Shown here: one piece after another, positions 1-7,557 of the stretch
Layout of the letters: each line of letters begins with the position of its first letter
Position numbering within the stretch: position 1 is the first letter of the stretch
Assembly: GCA_031268995.1 (NCBI GenBank)
Contig: JAIRWK010000131.1
Coordinates: 1-42,447 of the forward strand
Direction of reading: 5' to 3'
Length of the DNA: 42,447 bases
Source: Planctomycetaceae bacterium
GTDB lineage: Bacteria; Planctomycetota; Planctomycetia; Pirellulales; Thermoguttaceae
Made by a program: the position numbers and the translations under genes
Notes under the pieces: generated by a model
Told to the model about the DNA's origin: nothing
Seen by the model: the letters and a program-made list of their open reading frames with translations, nothing else
The model's database searches: none

Positions 1-546
1 AGTTTACCAGGCACATGTTTCGTTTTTTTATAGACAAAATCAAGACGATGAAGCAGAGCTTTCACGCCGCTGGGTTGGAATTCAACTCCAAAAGTTTTTT
101 TAATATAATGACGAATTTCGCGACTGCTCAAATAGACGTTAGCGTCAAGATGCCGCGAAAGTGCTATTTCTTGTTTGGCGGTCAACATCGGTTGACGACC
201 AACATAATTAAACTCAAGGTAGGTTCTAAAAACATCTCCTCAATGTCGGTAAGTCCTTATTTTTTCAATGGTAAAATCGTTGAATATTGGGGTTTTTAGA
301 AATTCCCTCAAGAAGTTCCTCATTAAACTCAAGAAGTTTCTCCTCGCCGCCTTGAACATATTTGTCAAAATAACTGCGAACCGTGTTTTCGTCAAGTACA
401 AGTATCTCAGCAACCGTTGAAACAGACCGACCGCTACCAAGCGACATGACAGCTTTCACGCGGTCGGCTTGTTTACGATCACGTAGCGTTCGGTGCAATA
501 CCTTCAATAGGGCAATCTGCTGCGATGATAATTGATAATTTTCCAC
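1..546 (-). pseudogene. IS630-family transposase, 5' part, disrupted and running off the left edge
   Basis: Minus ORF 265..546 (MENYQLSSQQIALLKVLHRTLRDRKQADRVKAVMSLGSGRSVSTVAEIL..GGEEKLLEFN) is an IS630-type HTH N-terminus. The next section (YVGRQPMLTAKQEIALSRHLDANVYLSSREIRHYIKKTFGVEFQPSGVKALLHRLDFVYKKTKHVPGK) is read in another frame at about 207..1. Confidence 0.8.
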
Positions 547-559
547 AAAATTATTCCCC

Positions 560-663
560 TACACTCAAGCTGTTTTGAAATTCCCGAAGCTGAACACGCA
601 AGCGCAACAACATGAAGCGGTTGCTCAAGAGCGAAGCCTATCGCCTTACCGGCTACAGTATAA
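560..663 (+). repeat. Family-1 palindromic intergenic repeat, short form
   Basis: ctcaagctgttttgaaattcccgaagctgaacacgcaagcgcaacaacatgaagcggttgctcaagagcgaagcctatcgccttaccggctacagtata. Confidence 0.9.
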
Positions 664-740
664 CAGGGTGATCTACGAAGTATAACAATTTTATAATTTC
701 AAAGCAAGGAAAGCAAGAGGAATTTCATAGTAGCCACAGA

Positions 741-866
741 TATACTCGGGCTGTTTTGAAATTCCTGAAGCTGCGGTAAACCTGCAACGCAGAGCGTTAG
801 GCAAACGCAACAACGTGAAGCGGTTGTTCAAGGGCGAAGCATATCACCCTACCGGCTACGGTAATA
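741..866 (+). repeat. Family-1 repeat, long form
   Basis: Same ends as 560..663 but with a cggtaaacctgcaacgcagagcgttaggcaaac insert. Confidence 0.9.
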
Positions 867-867
867 A

Positions 868-953
868 CGCAGATTCTTTGAAGATATTCGCAGATCAGAT
901 TTTATTTTCTGATCTTGCGAATATTTCTTTCAAATCTGCGTCGTCTGCGTGCT
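868..953. repeat. Family-4 palindrome (cgcaga..tctgcgtcgtctgcgtgct)
   Basis: Inverted arms around gatattcgcagatcagattttattttctgatcttgcgaatat. Confidence 0.85.
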
Positions 954-974
954 GAATTCGAATAAAACCAATTT

Positions 975-1808
975 TTAGAAATTCTCTAAATCTAAATTTC
1001 CTCTCCAACCTAATTTATTTCTCAATGTTTTGTAGTAATTATTTCCTGTATTTATGGTTTTGAAGGTGAAGGGTGTTTTTGTTATTTGGACGCAGTCATC
1101 AGGTTCAACTTTTGCGGTTTCAATGCCGTCGAGAATCAATATTCCCTTCTGATGCGGATGTATCTCAAAAATACGTTCCGGCGAATCGACAAGTGGACGA
1201 TTGCTAAGTGTATGCGGACTAATTGGTGAAATAACTATTGCGTCAATATCGTTGCGCAAAATCGGACCGCCCGCCGAAAGACTATGAGCGGTTGATCCGA
1301 CCGGCGTGCTCAAAATCAAACCATCACAACGATACGTCGTTACTAAATCACCGTCAATATGTAAACCAAGATTGATTATACGTGAAACCGTTTCGCCTTG
1401 AACTAGAATTTCGTTTAAAACTATCCCCGACGTTTCTGGCGTTGTTGCCCCGCTTCTGAACAACTTGCAATCAAGAAGCAAATGCTCAATAATCGGCAAT
1501 TGCAATAAATCAGGACGCGATAACAACGGCACAAGCTCATTTGCCCTAACAGCGGAAAGAAAACTAAGCGTGCCAAGATGAACAGCAATAACAGGTATTT
1601 GATTTTTTCCCATTTGGTTTACAGCGTGCAAAACAGACCCGTCGCCGCCAAACACAATCACAATATCCGCATGAAGTTGCGATATATCCTCTTGACCATA
1701 AAAATCCGCCGCAACAACCTCACAATACCGCTCTATCTCAGGACGCAACAACGCCGCCGCCGCCAACACACCTTCACGCCTGCCATTGCCAAGTAATATT
1801 ATTTTCAT
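975..1808 (-). CDS. nadK: NAD(+) kinase
   Basis: 277 aa; GGDGS motif (IVFGGDGSVLHAV) and LSTPVGSTAHSLSAGGPIL motif typical of NAD kinases. Confidence 0.93.
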   Translation of the reverse strand: MKIILLGNGRREGVLAAAALLRPEIERYCEVVAADFYGQEDISQLHADIVIVFGGDGSVLHAVNQMGKNQIPVIAVHLGTLSFLSAVRANELVPLLSRPDLLQLPIIEHLLLDCKLFRSGATTPETSGIVLNEILVQGETVSRIINLGLHIDGDLVTTYRCDGLILSTPVGSTAHSLSAGGPILRNDIDAIVISPISPHTLSNRPLVDSPERIFEIHPHQKGILILDGIETAKVEPDDCVQITKTPFTFKTINTGNNYYKTLRNKLGWRGNLDLENF

Positions 1809-1880
1809 CTTAAATTCAATTTATTTATAGGGAGGATCCAAAAATTCTTCCTAGACCTGTAAGGGCGTGATGTTTTCTCC

Positions 1881-2054
1881 GTCCCGTTAGGGAAGAAGTG
1901 TTGGTAGAAAACGAGGGATCAAAAAACGCCATCCCGTTGGGGACGGAATGTGATGACTTTTCAAACGGGTTAAATAGCAATCACATTGCGTCCAACGCGG
2001 GACGCGAAATATTTTTGACACTGTTTTCTACCAACATATTGTCCCTAACGGGAC
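1881..2054. repeat. Large nested inverted repeat, about 174 bp
   Basis: Outer arms gtcccgttagggaagaagtgttggtagaaaac / gttttctaccaacatattgtccctaacgggac; inner arms catcccgttggggacggaatgtgat / atcacattgcgtccaacgcgggacg. Confidence 0.88.
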
Positions 2055-2072
2055 AGGATCGCCAGCTACTTG

Positions 2073-2171
2073 TATACTGAAGCTAATTTAAAATTCCTGA
2101 AGCTGAACAACCACTCCACGTTGTTGCGCTTGCGTGTTCAGCTGCGGGAATTTTAAAACAGATTGAGTATA
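2073..2171. repeat. Family-1 head-to-head chimeric copy
   Basis: tatactgaagctaatttaaaattcctgaagctgaaca..tgttcagctgcgggaattttaaaacagattgagtata: the same end occurs on both sides, inverted. Confidence 0.88.
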
Positions 2172-2198
2172 AGATTTTATATCGGCTTTGGCGTACAT

Positions 2199-3467
2199 TT
2201 ACCATTTTTTGGCGATCCCCATTAAAATTTCATTGCCGGAGGTTTCGTTTGTTACGGTTCCGGTTAGTGAATTTGATGAGAAGTTACCGGTTGTTTTTCC
2301 TTTGAATCCGTGTGCGTATGTGATTGAAAATTCTAGGTTGCGGACGATTTCGTAGGTTGCGCCGACGCTGACTGTGTGTTGTATCGTCAACGGTGCGGCA
2401 ACATTTAGGAATGAACTGCGGCTTGGGATTGGGTTTTCATTCCAACAGTAACCGAATCTGACCGTCAATTTGTCACTCCATCTTTTTTGTACACCTATCG
2501 CAATTGACCAGATACTTTCCCAATCAAGACCACCAACAAACGGAACACCGCCTTTGAATATTACACCCTTATCGAATCCGGGTGTCGAACTGTAGTCAAA
2601 GTATCGGAAGTCAACGCCGATTATTGTATCTTTGAATCCGTCATAAGAAAGTCCCATCGATAACGTCAATGGCAGATCAAAATCAAACGAACCACTATGA
2701 GCTACAGACGGATTTGATGGTGCGCCGACGGTTTTTCCTTCGTATTGTAGGTTTTCGTACCAAACGGGAGATTTGAACATGAAGCCGATTTTGTAATGAT
2801 TTTTGAAGTCGTAAAATGTACCGATTTGGAATCCGCCGCCCCAAGCATATCGTGTGCCGTAGTTGTGTAATTCGCTGCCGGGTACCAGAGATTGACCGAG
2901 TTGCATTGGGTTTATTGACAATGACGCGAGGTTGATTAGCGGTGATACGCCGACGGACAATTGGTTTGTAACTTGGTATGAGAGGGTTGGTGTGAGTTGA
3001 AAGATGACGACTTGTGAAGATTTGGCGTAGTTTGCGAGGATTGGGTTTGTACCTGCGGCGTAAAGTGATGCGGCACCGCCAACAGCTGAAACACCCAGCC
3101 CAAATGTTACCGGAGATTTAGGACAACGCCGCCAAACAAATGCCATGTTCGGATTTGGAATAACGCCTGCTTCGCCTTTAGTTGAGCCGGAAATACCCGC
3201 AATTGACGAGCTGACTCGCGTATTGGGAATAACCAAACCCAACCCGAATGACAATTCGCTTTTTTTGAGTGCGGAAATTGACGCGGGATTCCAATTCAAC
3301 GCGCCGGCAGCGTCAAGCGGCGTACCGGTTGCAACTCCCGACATGGAAGTATTCACCGCGCCCGCTCCTCGCAACATCACACCTTGCGCCCGCAACGGCG
3401 CATTTGCCGAAAAATTTATCGACACAATCACAAAAATTATTACGAACGTTTTAATCGAATTTTTCAT
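2199..3467 (-). CDS. FadL/OmpP1-type outer membrane transport protein
   Basis: Signal peptide, RGAGAVNTSMSGVATGTPLDAAGALNWNPASIS N-terminal FadL-like motif, beta-rich body, C-terminal aromatic residue. The ORF extends to 3476; the Met at 3467 is the likelier start. Confidence 0.85.
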   Translation of the reverse strand: MKNSIKTFVIIFVIVSINFSANAPLRAQGVMLRGAGAVNTSMSGVATGTPLDAAGALNWNPASISALKKSELSFGLGLVIPNTRVSSSIAGISGSTKGEAGVIPNPNMAFVWRRCPKSPVTFGLGVSAVGGAASLYAAGTNPILANYAKSSQVVIFQLTPTLSYQVTNQLSVGVSPLINLASLSINPMQLGQSLVPGSELHNYGTRYAWGGGFQIGTFYDFKNHYKIGFMFKSPVWYENLQYEGKTVGAPSNPSVAHSGSFDFDLPLTLSMGLSYDGFKDTIIGVDFRYFDYSSTPGFDKGVIFKGGVPFVGGLDWESIWSIAIGVQKRWSDKLTVRFGYCWNENPIPSRSSFLNVAAPLTIQHTVSVGATYEIVRNLEFSITYAHGFKGKTTGNFSSNSLTGTVTNETSGNEILMGIAKKW

Positions 3468-3499
3468 AATCTCCAATCTCTATATTTCTAATTTGACAT

Positions 3500-3663
3500 G
3501 TAACTATTCGGTTGTTTTAAATAACCACAGAGGACACAAAGAACACAGAGGTGAATTTTTAAATACGAAAATAGACGAAAAGTTGAAAATGAAATTTTCG
3601 TCTATTTCGTATTCAAAAATTTTATCTCTGTGGTTGACAAAAATTCTGTCGTCTGAATAGTTC
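3500..3663. repeat. Family-2 palindrome (gtaactattc ... accacagag core)
   Basis: gtaactattcggttgttttaaataaccacagag ... ctctgtggttgacaaaaattctgtcgtctgaatag. Confidence 0.85.
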
Positions 3664-4184
3664 CTTTAATATTTATGCCAAACCGGTACACTGCGGCAGG
3701 CTTCGGTATGTTTTTTCGGCAAGACCACCAACAACTATTTTCACCGATTCGCCAATAAAACAATTACTCAAAAATCCCAACAACAAATTCAGAAAGATCG
3801 TGATATTCAGGATAACTCACGTTATACCGTAACCTCACCCAAAATATCACCGCATATTTTGAAAAAAAATTACCTGTGAGCTGTTATGGTTTTATAGATA
3901 ATTTTTGGGCGGTGTTGGGATAAACGGGAAAATTTTTGACAATAAGCGATACTTTCCGGTTGTGCAGTACGTTAAAATAGGCTACAATCGCGCCGTTTGA
4001 GGTCGAATGATAAACTTCAACGGTTACGCGGTTCATAACCGTAGAGGGAAACCTTTACGGTTATCCTTAAAAAATCGTCCCGATGATTTCATTGGTTGGA
4101 AGACGAATGAAATTTCGTGGGCGATTACCATTTTTGAAAACTAATTTTGGGATGCTGTCCCGAAAAAATGAAAGTGAGGATAAA

Positions 4185-5876
4185 ATGACAAATAACAAAT
4201 TACAAAAAATGATTCGTATAATTTCCTTGACAATTTTTGTTACAATAATTTGTCTTTGCCTTGTATCAGCAATTCAAGCACAGGGCAAAAGGGAAACATT
4301 TAAACGAAATCCTGCAAACCCGACCCGTCAAAGACCGCAACAATTGCCCCAACGAGCAACCCTGCAACAACCCAGACGTAATCCGCCGCAAGTTGCAACG
4401 CCGCGCCGAAACGAACCGACAAGATCAACATCAATGCCAACAACAAGATCAAGACCGGTACAAACGCAACAACAAACTCCAATTGCAACATTAACCTCAA
4501 CATCAGCTTCAACTCCAAGAACTTCAAAAATCATTACTTCAGAAGCAACCGTACCAAAGAAATCCAGTCGTGAGTCTGTTGTTACCGCGAGCAAAAAATC
4601 TGAAGCCAACACGGTTAGAACACCGAAGAGATCCGATGCACAGTTGCCGATATTTCGCCGAAGTAACCAATCAATAACTGCTGCGGGCAAAGTTACAACT
4701 AAACCTGCACCGCGTCGAGAATCTCCTGCAAACGCAGCAGCTTCAACAACTCCAACTCAAACCTCGACTCAAACAGCGGAAAAATCAACCGCAACAAATA
4801 CGCCCAAAGCCGCGCCGCCTGTTGCGGCGAAGGTTGAAAATCGAACGAGCCGTGTTTCGGACTTATTGCGGCAACCAAACGCTTATTTGCGAAATGCGAG
4901 ACAGAGAAGAGTTGATGGCAGGTTATCGAATTCGGGGCGGGCGGATGGTTCGCGTTTGCCGAAACGCAATGAGGAAATTGCCCGATCTGTAATGAGATCA
5001 AATCAGCAAAAATCGCAATCGTACCGACACCAACCTTCGCCCACAACAATTAAAAACGTCCGCAAAAATTTTCACGGCTACAATCATTATTGGACGAATG
5101 ACTGGTACAGACATCATCCGACATCTTGGCATCCGGCTACGATACCAGATCGCAAGTGGTGGTATCGTCCGTATTGGCGGGATACGTGTGATTGGTTTGA
5201 CGCGGCTTTTTTTGCTGGTTTTTTATGGCGCGGGGCGTTGAATACGTATAATTATCACCCGTACTACTACGGTAATAATATAATTTACAGCGGAGATATG
5301 GTTTATGTTAATGGTGTTCCGTATGTGAGTTCGGCGGAATATTATCGGCAAGCGTTGGAATTATCGAGAACAGCGGATGCGTTGGTGAAGGCGGAAAATG
5401 TTCCGCAAGTTATCGTCGTAAACCAACCCGCTAACGAACAACAAAATCAACCGCCGCAAATTGATGAGGCTTGGATGCCAATGGGTACGTTTGCGTTTCT
5501 TGAATTGGGGAATGAAAATGAGAACATAAACTTGATCGCAAATGAAAACAATAAACCAAACGTTTCACAAATGGTATTGCAAATCGCTACGAATAAAATG
5601 GGACAAATTCGCGGTAATTTTGTAGATGAAAAAAATAATTCCATCAGACAAATGATTGGTGCGGTTGACCCAAAAACGCAACGTGTTGCGCTGCGGTTTG
5701 TGGATAATGACAAGGAAGTTTGGGAATGTGGTTTGTGGAATTTAACGCAAGACACGTTGCCGGTTTTGATTCATCTTGACGAAACGAAAGTTGAGCAAAA
5801 AACGTTGGTTCGGCTTGTGAACGATGTCGAATCGGAAACCGATTTGAATGAAAACGAAATAGAACTCGCGCCTTGA
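4185..5876 (+). CDS. Secreted low-complexity hypothetical protein (planctomycete type)
   Basis: ORF 4083..5876. The internal ATG at 4185 follows gtgagga and begins a signal peptide (MTNNKLQKMIRIISLTIFVTIICLCLVSAIQAQG). Thr/Pro/Arg/Gln-rich middle, W/Y/H-rich segment, conserved-looking C-terminal domain (AWMPMGTFAFLELG..). Confidence 0.75.
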   Translation: MTNNKLQKMIRIISLTIFVTIICLCLVSAIQAQGKRETFKRNPANPTRQRPQQLPQRATLQQPRRNPPQVATPRRNEPTRSTSMPTTRSRPVQTQQQTPIATLTSTSASTPRTSKIITSEATVPKKSSRESVVTASKKSEANTVRTPKRSDAQLPIFRRSNQSITAAGKVTTKPAPRRESPANAAASTTPTQTSTQTAEKSTATNTPKAAPPVAAKVENRTSRVSDLLRQPNAYLRNARQRRVDGRLSNSGRADGSRLPKRNEEIARSVMRSNQQKSQSYRHQPSPTTIKNVRKNFHGYNHYWTNDWYRHHPTSWHPATIPDRKWWYRPYWRDTCDWFDAAFFAGFLWRGALNTYNYHPYYYGNNIIYSGDMVYVNGVPYVSSAEYYRQALELSRTADALVKAENVPQVIVVNQPANEQQNQPPQIDEAWMPMGTFAFLELGNENENINLIANENNKPNVSQMVLQIATNKMGQIRGNFVDEKNNSIRQMIGAVDPKTQRVALRFVDNDKEVWECGLWNLTQDTLPVLIHLDETKVEQKTLVRLVNDVESETDLNENEIELAP

Positions 5877-5905
5877 TAAATGTACGCATCCATAGAATAT
5901 AGAAT

Positions 5906-6050
5906 TATACCGGCTTCGGTATAGCAATTGTTTTTTAACGCGAAATACACGAAATTTCCGCGAAAGAACACGAAACTATTTTTCGCGAACTTTCGTGATC
6001 TTTCGCGTGTTTCGCGTTTAAAATCTGTTCTGTGAACGGTTACAAAAAAT
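5906..6050. repeat. Family-5 (cgcgaaa) palindrome with solo family-1 end
   Basis: tataccggcttcggtatagcaattgttttttaacgcgaaatacacgaaatttccgcg...gcgtttaaaatctgttctgtgaacggttacaaaaaat. Confidence 0.9.
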
Positions 6051-6071
6051 TTAATCTACTAGAATTTTATA

Positions 6072-7454
6072 ATGAAAAAGAGAGAGACAAAAATATTTAC
6101 ATTTGTGAGGAAGGTTACGGTTTCCTTGTTATTGATATTTTTAACGTTTGTTTTTATTGGTGGTTTATCTGTTCCGAAGCCGATTCCTAGAGCGGTTGAT
6201 GCGGAGGGGTTGGTCAATACGGTTGAGGTGGTTCCGATTGAGTTGCATTCGGCGGGGATAGATTTCAAGGTTGATGGTGAAGTTATTCCGTTTAGGGTGA
6301 TAGATATTGTAACGGAAATTCAGGGGCGCGTTGTTTACAAGTCGGAGAATTGCAGGCTTGGGCGTTCTGTGCGCAAGGATGAAATTTTATTGCAAGTTGA
6401 TTCTACGGACTATCAACTTGAAACAGATCAATTGACCGAAACCGTTAAACAAGCCGATGTCAGTATTAGAGAAAATGAAATCCAACTCGAAAACACAAAA
6501 AAAGACCTCGAACTTGCCAAACAACAATTCGAACTGAAAAAACGCGACTACGACCGGACTGAATCGCTGGTTAAAACTTCCGCGAAAACTTACGCCGACC
6601 TTGATTCGGATCTGTCTCTTTTGCTCAACGCCAAAGATACTATACAAAAACTCGAAAACCAAATCCGAATCTACGAAACACAAACCGATAAACTAAAAAT
6701 CGTTTTGCAAAAAGAAAAAATAAACTTGCAAACCGCCAAACTAAATCTCGAAAGAACAAAAGTTAAATCACCAATTGACGGCGTAATTACCTCTGATTCT
6801 TTTGAAGTAAACACGTTCATCCAACGCGGTACAAGTATTGCTAAAGTGCTTGATCCGGATCAATTTGAAATTCAATGCAGTTTGTATATGAAGCAGATAC
6901 AATGGATTTGGTTATCGCGTTCAAAGGAGTTGCGATCTGACGGTTATGTTTTTGCGCCGACGGACGTTACTATTTTGTATGAAGCGGATGGCGAGAGATG
7001 GAGTTGGGATGGAGTTTTGCAAACGCTTGACGGCGGCGGAGTGGATGCCGTAACACGGATGATTCCTTGCAGAGTGAAAGTCAATAATCCAAAGTCCGTC
7101 CGTTTGTTGAGCCAAAACGCAAACCCTGATCAAAAACCGCCGACATTATTTTTTGGGATGTATGTATCGATAGTTGTGCATTCGAAGCCGGATGTTAAGT
7201 TGTACCGAATACCGGAAAAAGCACTTTTACCCGGAAATAAAATCTGGACGGCAACCGGCGGCAAGTTGCAAAAATATGATATTCGTGTTGCGGCGGTTAC
7301 GCCGGATGGAATTTTATTTTATGCCGAATCGAGATCGCCTGATGCCACTGATTGGGTAGTAGTTTCGCCGCTAGCCTCGCCAATAGAAGGCAGCAACGTA
7401 AACGTAATCCAAACAAAAAACTCTCAAGATACATTGTTGTCAAAAAGACAATAA
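6072..7454 (+). CDS. HlyD-family / RND-type periplasmic adaptor (membrane fusion) protein
   Basis: N-terminal TM/signal, lipoyl-like halves flanking a long coiled coil (TETVKQADVSIRENEIQLENTKKDLELAKQQ...), KSPIDGVITSDSFEVNTFIQRGTSIAKV. Confidence 0.85.
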   Translation: MKKRETKIFTFVRKVTVSLLLIFLTFVFIGGLSVPKPIPRAVDAEGLVNTVEVVPIELHSAGIDFKVDGEVIPFRVIDIVTEIQGRVVYKSENCRLGRSVRKDEILLQVDSTDYQLETDQLTETVKQADVSIRENEIQLENTKKDLELAKQQFELKKRDYDRTESLVKTSAKTYADLDSDLSLLLNAKDTIQKLENQIRIYETQTDKLKIVLQKEKINLQTAKLNLERTKVKSPIDGVITSDSFEVNTFIQRGTSIAKVLDPDQFEIQCSLYMKQIQWIWLSRSKELRSDGYVFAPTDVTILYEADGERWSWDGVLQTLDGGGVDAVTRMIPCRVKVNNPKSVRLLSQNANPDQKPPTLFFGMYVSIVVHSKPDVKLYRIPEKALLPGNKIWTATGGKLQKYDIRVAAVTPDGILFYAESRSPDATDWVVVSPLASPIEGSNVNVIQTKNSQDTLLSKRQ

Positions 7455-7465
7455 AGAATCAAAAT

Positions 7466-7550
7466 CAGCGAGCAGATAACGCAGATTTAGGTAAAGACAT
7501 TCGCAAGATCAGAGAATATTTTTCCCCAATCTGCGTTATCTGCGTGCTAA
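7466..7550. repeat. Family-4 palindrome, GATAAC variant
   Basis: cagcgagcagataacgcagatt ... aatctgcgttatctgcgtgct. Confidence 0.85.
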
Positions 7551-7557
7551 TTCTCTA

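Noticed and set aside
1898-2080. 60-aa ORF upstream of nadK
   Set aside because: Lies inside the nested inverted repeat; low complexity and no start signal.
3145-3660. 171-aa ORF antisense to the FadL-like gene
   Set aside because: The first part mirrors the opposite-strand CDS and the C-terminal part is translation of the family-2 repeat (NHRGHKEHRGE).
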